Shown in pieces: positions 49,396-59,400 of a DNA stretch of 64,000 bases. The DNA comes from Saccharibacillus brassicae (lineage in GTDB: Bacteria > Bacillota > Bacilli > Paenibacillales > Paenibacillaceae), in NCBI RefSeq assembly GCF_006542275.1, contig NZ_CP041217.1, positions 5,396,501 through 5,460,500 on the forward strand, written 5' to 3'. Positions within the stretch are counted from its first letter, which is position 1. Each line of letters starts with the position of its first letter. The notes beneath the pieces were generated by a model. It had not been told where the DNA came from. It saw only the letters and a program-made list of their open reading frames with translations, and made no database searches. The position numbers and the translations under genes were made by a program.

Positions 49396-51621
49396 TTACG
49401 CAGCGGAAGTTGGGAAGTTTCCTCCTCCAGACGGCGCCAACGTTGCACTGCCATGATTGTGATTTGGAAGGGTGACAGAATGCGAATGTCCTTTGTCCGA
49501 CTTATTATTCAAAGCGTTCCAGATTCTATTCATTTCACTCTGGAGTCCCACAATATCTGTGATTGCGAGTGTCAGACCGCTCACACTCCCTAAAAAGTTC
49601 ACTGTACTATTGAACGTCGCCGGCCCAACCATAGTTGCCGCGCCCTGCAAGCGGATCGGGTTGGCCGTATTGTTCGATCCCAAAAAAAGGTCGTTGCTGA
49701 AAATCGTCAGCCCGCCATTTTGGTACGAATTCAGCTCCCCGGCAAATCCGCCGCCGGAACCGAAGAAGCCCAACGATGCGATACTGCTGTCCGTGCTCGT
49801 ATTGATACGTATGCGCACCGTCCCGCCGCTATCGTACGCTTGTAGGCCGCCGGCTGCCTGCTCGATTCTGCGCCCGCTCTCCGCCGTTTTAAACGTGGAG
49901 CCGATGATTACGCTGCCGCGCACCGTAGACGACTCGACCTCTCCGGAGAACCGCGCTGCCGTCGCGCTCATGATGCCGCCGGACGTCACCGTGAACATGC
50001 CGTTGCCGACGTTGATCGACGACCCAGTGATGGCGCCGTTCGTGAAATTCGAATAGGCGATGTTCGCGTAGTTGGCCGTGAGGCTGTTCGCGACGACATC
50101 GCCCCTCATGTTCAGGCGGAACGCTGCCGCATCGAAGACCGACGCTCCCGCGGAGATGCCGCGCGTATTGATCTGCACGACGTCCTCGCCGCTGCCGATC
50201 AGCATCGAGACGAAGTTACCGAACTGCCCAATGACCGCCTCCGCCACGACGCGGCCGCCGACGACCGCCGCGCGCGCCGTCTTGCCGCCGTCGGAGCTGA
50301 TCAGGATGCCCGCGGCCGTAAGCCGGACCTGATTCAGCGGATTCGTCTTATCCTGCGCAAGGATACCGCCCTCGAGCGGGTAGCTGATCTCCGTCTTGCT
50401 GTTTTTGATGTCGATCACCGCCTGCCGGGCGAACGATTCGAAAATGTCCGCCCGGATACGGCCGCCGGATAGCATGCCGTTGACGATGTTTTTGGCCTGG
50501 TCCAGATCCGCGATGATGTCGTTCCAGTCCGGCCGGACAAAGTTGGCCACTGTCGCTTTGGCATGCTGATCCAGCGCAAACGGATACTCGCTCAGCTCCG
50601 TGACCCGGGCTTTCATGTTTTTCAAGCTCATTTCCGGATCGTACACGTACACGATGTCGCCCAGCCCTGCCGGCGGGTTCGATCCGTCCAGCTTGTGCAG
50701 GTCGGCCGTGTCGATCTGCACTTCCAATTCTGGCACTTCTTTCTTTGCCAGCTCTATGCGCGCTGCCTCCAGCAGATCCTTCGGCTCTTCAATGTCCTGG
50801 TCGCTCATTTCGCCGTCGAAGAATGGGATGTCCTGGCTTGCCCAAGCGCCGGCGTATTGCGAAACAAGGAAGTTGGACTGCAGCACGCCGCCAACGATCG
50901 CGCCCGGCACCGCTTCGAGCCGTGCCCGCTCGTCCGCCGTCAGGATCGAAGCCGGCTGCCCGATCCACGTCCGGCCGTCCTTCATGGTCGCGTACATCCG
51001 CGTAACGAGGTTCGACGACTCGTCCTTAAACTGGTCGTTGACGATGTTCTTTTTCAGGCGGTATTGGTGTCCTTTGTCTTGGCCGATCTGCTTCCGCAGA
51101 TAAATGACATGATTGTCCGGCTCGACTTCCATGCCGTACTGCTCCACCAGCGCGTTGAGCGCTTCCAGGCAGTTGCCCCGCCCCCAGTCCTTCACGTCGC
51201 GCAGCCCAAAGTCGTCCTCGATCCGGAATTGGAAGAGTCCGCCCGTAACGTCCGTGATCCGCTGCAGCAGCACGCTGACCGGGATGCCGTACCGCTCCTC
51301 GACATACAGATCATACGGGATTTTGAATTCTTTCAGCGTGTACATGATGTGCGAGCACACGATTTGTGCCGTTAGCTGCTTGCCGCCGCGAACCCGGCTC
51401 CGCCCATTGATCACGTAATACTGGCCGCGCTCGTCCCGCACGTGGCCTTTCATCAAGATTTTTTCCCGGTAGTCAGCCGACTGCATGGGCACCGTGAATG
51501 TCAGCTCATAGTCCGAATTGATTCGCCGCTGCCGCTGGACGCTGCTCGGGTCCACATCTTTGAGGATGCCGATCCGCCGGCGGTTTTTGTCGAACGACTC
51601 CAAATATTTTTGTTTTTGCAT
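49396..51621 (-). CDS. Phage tail endopeptidase/minor structural protein (Tal-like)
   Basis: A 741-aa baseplate protein. The N-terminal 370 residues have the gp27/Tal-like pattern of siphophage tail-associated proteins (YLESFDKNRRRIGILKDV, VKDWGRGNCLEALNALVEQY). The C-terminal half is Ala/Gly/Asn-rich with beta-helix-like repeats (VNGMLSGGRIRADIFESFA, ANYANIAYSNFTNGAI) that probably contact the receptor. The ATG at 51621 has GAGG eight bases upstream; the frame is open from 51627. It follows the Dit-like C-terminal protein gene. Confidence 0.82.
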   Translation of the reverse strand: MQKQKYLESFDKNRRRIGILKDVDPSSVQRQRRINSDYELTFTVPMQSADYREKILMKGHVRDERGQYYVINGRSRVRGGKQLTAQIVCSHIMYTLKEFKIPYDLYVEERYGIPVSVLLQRITDVTGGLFQFRIEDDFGLRDVKDWGRGNCLEALNALVEQYGMEVEPDNHVIYLRKQIGQDKGHQYRLKKNIVNDQFKDESSNLVTRMYATMKDGRTWIGQPASILTADERARLEAVPGAIVGGVLQSNFLVSQYAGAWASQDIPFFDGEMSDQDIEEPKDLLEAARIELAKKEVPELEVQIDTADLHKLDGSNPPAGLGDIVYVYDPEMSLKNMKARVTELSEYPFALDQHAKATVANFVRPDWNDIIADLDQAKNIVNGMLSGGRIRADIFESFARQAVIDIKNSKTEISYPLEGGILAQDKTNPLNQVRLTAAGILISSDGGKTARAAVVGGRVVAEAVIGQFGNFVSMLIGSGEDVVQINTRGISAGASVFDAAAFRLNMRGDVVANSLTANYANIAYSNFTNGAITGSSINVGNGMFTVTSGGIMSATAARFSGEVESSTVRGSVIIGSTFKTAESGRRIEQAAGGLQAYDSGGTVRIRINTSTDSSIASLGFFGSGGGFAGELNSYQNGGLTIFSNDLFLGSNNTANPIRLQGAATMVGPATFNSTVNFLGSVSGLTLAITDIVGLQSEMNRIWNALNNKSDKGHSHSVTLPNHNHGSATLAPSGGGNFPTSAA

Positions 51622-51631
51622 CAGCATCGCC

Positions 51632-52153
51632 TCAGTACAGGTATTTGTCTTTGTGCGTGATCCGCGTCAAGACCGAGCGCTGCGCTTCCTTGTCGGAGTA
51701 CGTCAGCGTGTTGACCCCGCGGATCAGCTCAAGGAAGTCGCCTTCCATGAGGTGCAGCGCGTTCTCGCCGTTGATCGTGACAGTCATTTCGGTCGAGTCG
51801 ATTTCGATTCGCGCGCCCGGCGGGAAATCTCCGGTAAATCGGATTTCTTCCACTCGCGCCCGCACGACTTTGGCAAGCATTTCCGTCTGCATTTCAAACT
51901 CGGCGCCAATCAGCATTTCGCGGACGATCTGCGCCAGCATTTCAATTTGCGTCTCAATCGTGGCCTGAAGTGCGCTCTCCCGAATAAATGAAGCTTCCAT
52001 TTCGGTCTGCGTTTCGAAAATGGCGAATAGCGGCGCCTCGACGTTTATCCTCGCTTCAAATTCCGTTTGCGTCTCAAAAGTTACGGCCAGCGCAATCTCA
52101 AGCGAAGCGGCCCGGCCGAACGGTGTACGCCCGAATGGGCTTGTATTAAACAC
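51632..52153 (-). CDS. Phage tail protein with Dit-like C-terminal domain and 20-residue repeats
   Basis: A 173-aa protein. The start is the GTG at 52153 (MFNTSPFGRTPFGR is a typical phage opening) with AAAGGCGG upstream; ATG 52171 and 52204 are weaker. Four tandem 20-residue units with an E-x-QTEME-type core run over residues 22-105. The C-terminal GDFPPGARIEIDSTEMTVT then GENALHLMEGDFLEL resembles the last part of Dit (distal tail) proteins. It lies just before the tail endopeptidase gene. Confidence 0.75.
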   Translation of the reverse strand: MFNTSPFGRTPFGRAASLEIALAVTFETQTEFEARINVEAPLFAIFETQTEMEASFIRESALQATIETQIEMLAQIVREMLIGAEFEMQTEMLAKVVRARVEEIRFTGDFPPGARIEIDSTEMTVTINGENALHLMEGDFLELIRGVNTLTYSDKEAQRSVLTRITHKDKYLY

Positions 52154-52233
52154 GGCATCGCCGCCTTTCATGAATAAAAATGCCCCCGGTAGTCCCAAGG
52201 GCATAAAAATAACCGCTCCCGGATCGGGGCGGT

Positions 52234-52374
52234 TTACTCGGCTGCGGCCGGCTCGGCCAGCATTTCGTCAACGATCGGACGGAGCGTCGGCGATACGTCT
52301 TCAATAGCCAGGCGGCCCGCCATGATCAGGACCACGGCGTTCCCGGCCAGCATGCGTTTCAGTTTTTCACTCAT
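52234..52374 (-). CDS. CD1375-like small phage protein
   Basis: A 46-aa protein, ATG 52374 with GGGGGTGA upstream. VVLIMAGRLAIEDVSPTLRP IVDEML has the layout of the CD1375 family, short proteins commonly placed between tail fibre and tail genes. An in-frame ATG at 52446 (70 aa) also has a possible site, so the start is uncertain. Confidence 0.65.
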   Translation of the reverse strand: MSEKLKRMLAGNAVVLIMAGRLAIEDVSPTLRPIVDEMLAEPAAAE

Positions 52375-52447
52375 CAGTTTCTCACCCCCTCTCGTAGCCA
52401 TCCAGATTCCTAAACGAAAGGCAGCGGCGTAGATCCGGCTGCGCATA

Positions 52448-52840
52448 TCAGCCCTCCATAAGCGACATGAGCATTTCGCCCAGGCCGTTGATCATTTCTT
52501 TATTGTCCAGATCGGCCGCGCGCAGCCGCGCGACTTCTTCCTCAAGAGAGTTTTTCGGCGGCGAAGGGACTTCATTCGGATCTGGTTCGGGGCGGGCTTC
52601 GAAAACCGGTCGCCTCGTTTGCGGGTCGATCCGCGCAAGCTTTTGGCTCGAAAACTCTTCTTCGTACTCGCCCCATCCAAACTGCTGCATTTCGATCCCT
52701 TCTTTCCCGATCAGTTCCGGGTGCCAATCTCTGGGGTCGTTATCTTTGTAATAGTCGGTGACTGTCGTCTCAATCGTACCCGTCTGGAATACGATAGCCC
52801 CTTCACTATCAAAATAAACTCGCGGTCCGTATTTATACAT
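52448..52840 (-). CDS. Phage tail-region protein of unknown function
   Basis: A 130-aa acidic protein with AAGGAGG before the ATG. It has a Trp/Tyr-rich start (YKYGPRVYFDSEGAIVF) and a helical C-terminus. Position beside the tail spike gene suggests an XkdW-like or tail-fibre accessory protein. No motif identified. Confidence 0.65.
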   Translation of the reverse strand: MYKYGPRVYFDSEGAIVFQTGTIETTVTDYYKDNDPRDWHPELIGKEGIEMQQFGWGEYEEEFSSQKLARIDPQTRRPVFEARPEPDPNEVPSPPKNSLEEEVARLRAADLDNKEMINGLGEMLMSLMEG

Positions 52841-52851
52841 AGTTGGCCTCC

Positions 52852-55497
52852 TTATCCGAAAGCTTCGATCATTGTGTCGTAGGTCGATCCGCTATTCGCG
52901 TAAACTCGAAGAGCCTGCGGCAAACCCTCGTTCACGTTGAACTCGTTGTACGTGCCGGACTTACAGAGAACAAAACCGGCGAACTGCGTATACTTGGCTT
53001 GATCTTGGTTAACAACGCCCGAGTTTACTGTTTGGTAAACCCGCCAGGTCCCTCCTGGAGGAAGTATTGAAATAATAATAGATCGAGGTATAAAACCAAA
53101 ATTTACTTCGTTCACGGAATAAGCCCCCGCATTATATCGTTGAGCGAAATATCGTCTTGGCGTTACGGTTCCTACAACGCCAAACATATTTACGCCTTCC
53201 AAAATATTTCTAGCAGCCAGATCCGGTTCGGCCTGAATCAGCTGCGACTGTGTGACCTTAATCTCCCCGTCGCCCGCTCCGCCTTTCTGGTAGCCGCGTT
53301 CCGGGTAGACAGCGATCCCGCCATCACCCCATTGAGCCGCCCCCGTAGCGTTTCGAATGCCCGTCAAAACGGGCACGGTCCCCGTCTCACCGTCCGGGTA
53401 AGCCGCACTCATAAACGTGTTACCGTTGAGCACCGTCGCCGGTGACGCATCTCCGGTCGGCGCGGCGCTACGTGCTAAAAAATAGTTTCCCACCTTAACG
53501 ACCGATAATGGAGCGCCTGCTTTGATGGATCCGGCAGCAAAAGTTCCGCCGGATTGCCGCCGGATGGGCAGCGCGGTCAGCGCGCCGATCTTGAGCGTTG
53601 GGTCTGCGACTGTATTCGCTACATGGGGCACAATCGTAATCGACAGACCATCGACCAGGGCGGCTGGCTGCGGGCTCAGCGTTGCCGTATAGACCGCCCC
53701 AGTGCCCGTAGTGGCTGCATAACCCGATTGCCGTACGTAATCCGCTTTATTCGCGAGCGCATTCCACGCCGATCCGTCCCAGCAATAAGATTCTCCGCCG
53801 TAATAGACGATTTGCCCGATTTTGTATCCAATAAGATTCGCGGCCGTCGGCACGGCATCTACCGTAAACGGAGCCGTCTCAATGTTTGCCGTCGTCCCCG
53901 TCAGCACCAATCGCGACCCGACATTCATTGTAAAGCACGCGATTTTGGCGTTCGGCGAGTTATGCAGTTGGATTGCCCGTTCGATCAGATACGGAACACG
54001 GTTATCCATCGATACGATATTCCCGATGCGAACCCCATCGCAGCCGTCGGCGAAGAAGTTATCGACTCCCCCATGGCTATTGGTCGTGTTCGACGTGTTG
54101 TTGTCGACGACCATGAAATTCCCCATATCGCTGGTCCGGTCGAGCGCGACCATCAGCACGCCTTGCTTCCCGTTGTTGTTGGCCGTGTTCGCCCCACCTG
54201 AAATGCAGCTGCCGCTGAACTTAAAGCCGGCTTCGATATTTTGTTCCGACGTATTCCCATCCAGAAATACGTACGTGGCGTTGGCCTGCGTAACGACCCC
54301 GTTGGCGTCCGACCCTACGATCGTGTTGTTCGTAATTTTCGTTTTCGTCGACTCTCCGACTTCGATGCCGTTGTACGATCCGCGGTGCGCGATGTATTTT
54401 CCGGCATTCCGGATCTTGTTGTCGGCGACGGTCGTATCGATCGGCGCATGCGTATCGTAATCCGCCGTGCCGTCGCGGTGAACCAAGATACCGCAACTGG
54501 ATGTGTTTTCAATGTCGTTCTGGGAGATGTCGACGCTGATCGACCCGACGTTGGTGATGCCGCGGCTCCGCGAATCTCGAACAAAGTTTTCGTGGATTCG
54601 GATGCCGAAGCAGGCGGCGCCGTGCCTTTTGTAAGAAACGGTCGCGATGCCATCGTCACCGCTGTCAAATACTCGACACCGCACGACGTCGATGTCGAAC
54701 GCCCCTTCGGTAATATGGATGCCGTCGGCCTGCGTGCTGCGCACCCGGCATCTTTCGATCGTGCCTTCGCTGCCGCCGCCTACATAAATGCCGGCTGCTG
54801 CCGTATTTTCGATAATGACGCCGCGGGCGTGGAATGTCGTGCAAAGATCGAATTCGATGCCGTCGCCGCCGGATTGCCGCGGTCCACCCGGACCCACGAT
54901 CCGGAGATTTTCGACCCCGACACGCTCACACCGCGAAAAGATCAGGACGGCGTCCGTATTGTAGTCCGCTTTGATCGGCGAGCGGTATCCAACTCCGTAG
55001 AGTACGAAGTCTTTGACCGCATCAAACCGCAGCGGCGCCGAAATCCGGTATTCGACCGCCGCCGGCGGAAGGAAGACTCGCTGCGCCCCGTCTGCAATCT
55101 TCGCGGTGATGTATCCCATCAATCCCGCCCGGTCATCCGCGACGCCGTTTCCGCTTACGTTGTAAAACGGCGGGATCGTGCCGGCAGCGTCTCGCACATT
55201 GTCGACCAGCGTGTCATGGTCGTATGCAGTAAAATATCGCGCGACGCGGGCGCCGATACTCCAAGACTTGGCTGCGCCCTGGAATCCGCGTGTCACGCCC
55301 GTCAGCTTATTCCCGGTCTTCCCGGTATACAAAACGACTTCCGCCGTCTCATCGCTGCCGATCGTCGCCACATTCGGCGCGTCCGGCAACTTACTCGCAT
55401 CCAACAACGTAATTTCTTTCGCCGAAATTGTAGCCGCTACGCCCAGTTCGGTACCCGGCGAGCTGATCTGTGCCGGGTACATCGGTTTCTGCACCAT
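52852..55497 (-). CDS. Tail spike with right-handed beta-helix (pectate-lyase-like)
   Basis: An 881-aa receptor-binding protein. Residues 1-115 look like a tail-attachment part. Residues 115-520 have regular N-x-I/V-x-x-N-type coils of a right-handed beta-helix (NVSGNGVADDRAGLMGYI opening, VRSTQADGIHITEGA, SVDISQNDIENTSSCGI), as in pectate-lyase-fold spikes that cut surface polysaccharide. The last 300 residues are Gly/Thr/Ala-rich and end with a probable trimerising tip. A catalytic residue was not identified. Confidence 0.85.
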   Translation of the reverse strand: MVQKPMYPAQISSPGTELGVAATISAKEITLLDASKLPDAPNVATIGSDETAEVVLYTGKTGNKLTGVTRGFQGAAKSWSIGARVARYFTAYDHDTLVDNVRDAAGTIPPFYNVSGNGVADDRAGLMGYITAKIADGAQRVFLPPAAVEYRISAPLRFDAVKDFVLYGVGYRSPIKADYNTDAVLIFSRCERVGVENLRIVGPGGPRQSGGDGIEFDLCTTFHARGVIIENTAAAGIYVGGGSEGTIERCRVRSTQADGIHITEGAFDIDVVRCRVFDSGDDGIATVSYKRHGAACFGIRIHENFVRDSRSRGITNVGSISVDISQNDIENTSSCGILVHRDGTADYDTHAPIDTTVADNKIRNAGKYIAHRGSYNGIEVGESTKTKITNNTIVGSDANGVVTQANATYVFLDGNTSEQNIEAGFKFSGSCISGGANTANNNGKQGVLMVALDRTSDMGNFMVVDNNTSNTTNSHGGVDNFFADGCDGVRIGNIVSMDNRVPYLIERAIQLHNSPNAKIACFTMNVGSRLVLTGTTANIETAPFTVDAVPTAANLIGYKIGQIVYYGGESYCWDGSAWNALANKADYVRQSGYAATTGTGAVYTATLSPQPAALVDGLSITIVPHVANTVADPTLKIGALTALPIRRQSGGTFAAGSIKAGAPLSVVKVGNYFLARSAAPTGDASPATVLNGNTFMSAAYPDGETGTVPVLTGIRNATGAAQWGDGGIAVYPERGYQKGGAGDGEIKVTQSQLIQAEPDLAARNILEGVNMFGVVGTVTPRRYFAQRYNAGAYSVNEVNFGFIPRSIIISILPPGGTWRVYQTVNSGVVNQDQAKYTQFAGFVLCKSGTYNEFNVNEGLPQALRVYANSGSTYDTMIEAFG

Positions 55498-55507
55498 GGG
55501 GTCCCCC

Positions 55508-55912
55508 TTACTGTCCGAAACGGACGACGATACTATCTTTGTACATTTTTACTTTGTCGTTGGCCAAAAAGGTTTTGGCGTTATCGAGCGGCCGCGAAAA
55601 CAGCAAGTTCCCGCCTGTTTTTGCCGTGCGCAGCCCGATATGAGTGATCAGTCCGACATCGCCTGTGAAAATGGGAAATTCAATGTCCGCTGTATTTTTG
55701 GTCGTTTGTTTGCCGTTCTCGACGGCGGCTGCCGTAAAAGCTACCACCTGCCGCTCGTACCCGTTCCCTGCAACTTCTTGCCCGGTATCGGCCGCGGTTG
55801 GGTCCGACTTGTAGAGCGCTACATAGCACCCCGCTGGCGGCGAGAAGGCCACGCCGCGCAGCATCGAATTGAGCACCTGCGCAGACAGCCAGTTCGAAAT
55901 TTGCATTGCCAT
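55508..55912 (-). CDS. Phage tail fibre-like protein
   Basis: A 134-aa protein starting ISNWLSAQVLNSMLRG and YVALYKSDPTAADTGQEV. This pattern is shared by small tail-fibre-type proteins of Gram-positive phages. GGAGTGA precedes the ATG. It lies between the Dit-like gene and the spike gene and probably links them. Confidence 0.75.
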   Translation of the reverse strand: MAMQISNWLSAQVLNSMLRGVAFSPPAGCYVALYKSDPTAADTGQEVAGNGYERQVVAFTAAAVENGKQTTKNTADIEFPIFTGDVGLITHIGLRTAKTGGNLLFSRPLDNAKTFLANDKVKMYKDSIVVRFGQ

Positions 55913-55919
55913 CGTTCAA

Positions 55920-56471
55920 TCACTCCCTGATATATTCGTTTTTGAAGGTCAGCCCGCGGATCGTGTTCGTCCCGATATTCGTCAGCACAATCACCGGCTG
56001 CGCGCCGACGTCGGAATCGGACTCAACCGGGATGGTCCGCGGCGACTCGGTGATCGTCAGCTCTTTGATACGTTCCGGCGCGCGCGGGAATGGATCGTGC
56101 ATTTTGACCGGGATCGTTACCATGCCGTCGAACAGCAGCTTCTCGATGTCCATCGTGCCGGCGTACCGGCCGTGATAGGTCCGGTCCGGCAGATCATCGA
56201 AGGTGAAGGCGATGTCGCCCCTTTTTGCATTAAAAAGAGCCGCCACTTGGGCGACTCTGCGGTGATAATCGAGTGTCGTATCTTCGGCCATAACCACGCA
56301 TTCCAGGTTGATGACCCGAGGCCCGTAGTCGCTGCCAAAGTCGATCTCCCCATCCCGCCCGGCAAGCTGCACGTTGTAATCGCGCGTCGGCGGGAGGACC
56401 GGAATATTGTGCTTGATCAAGCCGAGGCCGATCGAGCGGAAGCTGACGCCGTTTGCGGTCGCGTCGATCAT
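55920..56471 (-). CDS. Distal tail (Dit)-like protein, N-terminal part
   Basis: A 183-aa protein with the Dit N-terminal layout: NGVSFRSIGLGLI, RDYNVQLAGRDGEIDFGSDYG and the belt region DIAFTFDDLPDRTYHGRYAG, then MVTIPVKMHDPFPRAPE. It stops at about the point where the C-terminal galectin-like part normally begins (NIGTNTIRGLTFKN). That part seems to be encoded separately at 51632. Dit forms the hub joining tail tube and baseplate. It overlaps the tape measure stop by four bases. Confidence 0.8.
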   Translation of the reverse strand: MIDATANGVSFRSIGLGLIKHNIPVLPPTRDYNVQLAGRDGEIDFGSDYGPRVINLECVVMAEDTTLDYHRRVAQVAALFNAKRGDIAFTFDDLPDRTYHGRYAGTMDIEKLLFDGMVTIPVKMHDPFPRAPERIKELTITESPRTIPVESDSDVGAQPVIVLTNIGTNTIRGLTFKNEYIRE

Positions 56472-59400
56472 CCTTTTCTCCCCCTCACGCTTTGGCGGCG
56501 CATAAAGTTTTCCTCTTCGGTCCAGTATGCCGTTACGTCCGCCTGGTCCTGCAGGATGGTATCGCCGCGGTTCAGGTAAACCCGGTTATCGATCGAAGTC
56601 GTGTTATTGTTTGTCGTCGCCGGCGTGAAGCTCGGCATCGAAAAGTCGATCTTCGGCAGGCTCATGTTCAGCAGCTTCATCAGGTTCTGCTGCTGCGGAT
56701 CGTTCAGGAAGATTTCGCCTGCGTGCGCGATGACCGGCACCGCTGCGCCGCGCATGCCCTGAACGACGCCGCCCTCGCTGAACTGCTGGATCTTGCCCGT
56801 ATCCTTGCCGAGTCCATACTTCTTCCGGAGCGCTTCATTCTGCGCAGCCAGCGTCTTCATCGCCGCCGCGTCGCCGCGCGCCTTTGCCAAATCCCAAGCC
56901 TCTTTGTTGGCGTTGTACGTATACAGGTCCAACGCCTTCGTGTCCGACTGCTGCTTGGATGCGGTTCCAGGCGCCAGCGGCACGCCCGAAACGTCCACGT
57001 CGGCCGCGAGCGTCTGCGCCGCGGCGATCTGATCCATTCGGGCTTGATAGTCCACCACGAACTGATCCAACTGCGCGATGATCGTCGCGTTCTTTTCGGC
57101 TTCCTTGAGGACCTGAATGGTTTTCAGATTCTCAGCGGACAACTCCGTCGCGGAAGAAAACTCATCGTAAGCCGTCGTCAGGCTCTCGTAATGGTCTTTG
57201 GCCGCCTGCATTTTGTCATCGAAGCCTTTCTCCTGCGTTTCCTTCTCGGTTTGCAAGGCGGTCTTCTGGTCCTCGATCGCTTGGCGGGCCAGCTTGCGGC
57301 CATGATCGCGGTCCATGTCCTCGATTTCCTTCTCGACCTGTTTGCGCTCGGCGATCCCTTCCGGGCTGACGGCTGATTGCAGCAGCTGGAGACGGGCGAC
57401 CTTCTCTGCCCGCTGACGCTCGTAATCGGCCTCGTCGTTGTTCCGTTCCATCGCCTGCAGTACATCGTCCAGCGCCTTGATTTTAGCTTCCTGTGCGGCT
57501 GTGAACGCGTCCTTCTCCGCCTGGATGCTTTTGATCTCCGCGTCGCGAGCGGCATCGAGTGCCTTTTTCTGTTTGGCTGCCGCTTCGGTTACTGCTTTCG
57601 TCGCTTCCTCGGTGAGTCGCTTTTTCAGGTCATAGACCTTTTCGTCCGCGCTCATTCGTTCGTCGCTGCCATCCAAGTAGGCGGCTTGGAGCTTTTGATA
57701 CTCGACCAGCTCCTGCGCCGTCGTCAACTGCCCCATCGCTTTCGCGTGATTGATCCGTTTTTCGGCAGCCGAATAGTATTCCTTGTCCAGCTCTTCGCGA
57801 GACTTGTAAATGTTCTGTTCCAGTTCCCACTGCTGCGCCGCCGAGCGGGTCTTATCCGCTTGCATACGCAAATAAGCGTTCAGTTCCATTTTCAGAACGG
57901 ACACTTTATCTTTGCCGACCATCTCCATCCGGACTGCTTCTTTCGCGATCCAGTTCTCTGAGTGGTCGTAACGGGCTTCGGTGAGATTTTTCGCCGTATC
58001 CTGGTACTTCTTTTCGGATTCCGCGCGCTGATCCGCCGTAAGCGCCTTATTCTTTCGCAAGCGATTGTACCCTTCTGCCTGCATTTGGAGAATTTCTGCT
58101 TCCGACTTACCCTGCCGCTGCATCCGCTCGGACTGCTTGTCGATCCACTCGTTCGAGTGTTCAAACTGTGCTTCCCCGAGCTTTTTCGAAGCCTCGTAAT
58201 ACTTCTCGTCCGATTCTGCCCGCTGTTCTGCTGTCAGCGTCTGGCTTTTCCGCATACGATCGTATGCAGATACTTGCATCTGGAGGATGGTTGCTTCGGA
58301 CTTCCCTTGCCGCTCCATCTTTTTGGCCTGATTGTCGATGAATTCATTCGAAGTTTGGAATTGGATCTCGGTCGATCGCTGCGTCAGGTCATAGACCTGT
58401 TTGGTCGCCTCCGCGCGCTGCTCTTCAGTCAGGGACGTGTTCTTGAGCTGGTCTTGGTAAAAGCGCAGCTGCTCTTTAACCCGCTCGGCCTCGCCGCGTC
58501 CCTGCTGCCGCATCCGCTCGACTTTGGCTTCCATGCTGGCGACCGAAGCTTCCCATTGGTCGCTGGCATATTGCTCCTGCATGCCGCCCTTGTCGGACTG
58601 TATATCGCCGATTTTTTCCGTCAGCGAGCGGCGCTTGTTGATCAGCTCGTCCGATTTGAGTCCGGATTTATCGATCAGTTGCCGCTGCTCTTGATAGATT
58701 TTCTGAATCTCCGTCTTGAGCTTGATCTGCCGATCCAACTCCGCTTTATACTCGGCTGAATCTTTCCGCATGCCTTCTTGCCGCTGTTCGGACTGTTTGA
58801 GTAGCAGCTCTTTGTCGGCAATATCCATATCTTTCATGCCGAGTTTGGCTTCAAGCTTCTGCACATCGACGTCGTACAGCTTATCGCTGATCTGAAGCAG
58901 TTCGGCGTCCGCGCCCTTTTGAGCGTCAGCCAGCTCTTTTTGCGTCGGGGCTTTGGTGGTAACGGTCTGCGGCGAATACTTGGCGGCAATGTCGTCCACG
59001 TAGCTGACGGTGCCATAGCGTTTGCCTTTCCCGTACTTTTGGGAATAAGCAATCATGTCCGCTTTGTTGTATCCGCCCGTTTCCTTGAACCAATCGATGA
59101 TGCCTTCGCCCATGTTGTAGCCGCCCAGGGCCATCTTCCAGTCGCCGCCGGCTTTGTCCAGCAGATCGGCCAGCATTTTCGTGCCTGCACTGATGCTTTC
59201 CGCTACCGTAGCGTTATTCTTGCCGTTGACCTGCATCACGTTCGTAATTCCGTTCGCTCCGAAGCTGGACTCCTGTTGAATCACCGCGGCGATCAGGAAC
59301 GGATCTACGCCATATTTGGCCGCGGCGCCATTGATCGTATCTTGGTACTTCCCTGTGTACCCGCCTGCAGATCCGGAATAACTTGCCGCACTCGACGTCG

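Noticed and set aside
51600-52160. Repetitive DNA in the short tail gene, considered as a CRISPR-like array
   Set aside because: Repeats are at protein level with a 60-base period and no conserved DNA repeat or unique spacers.
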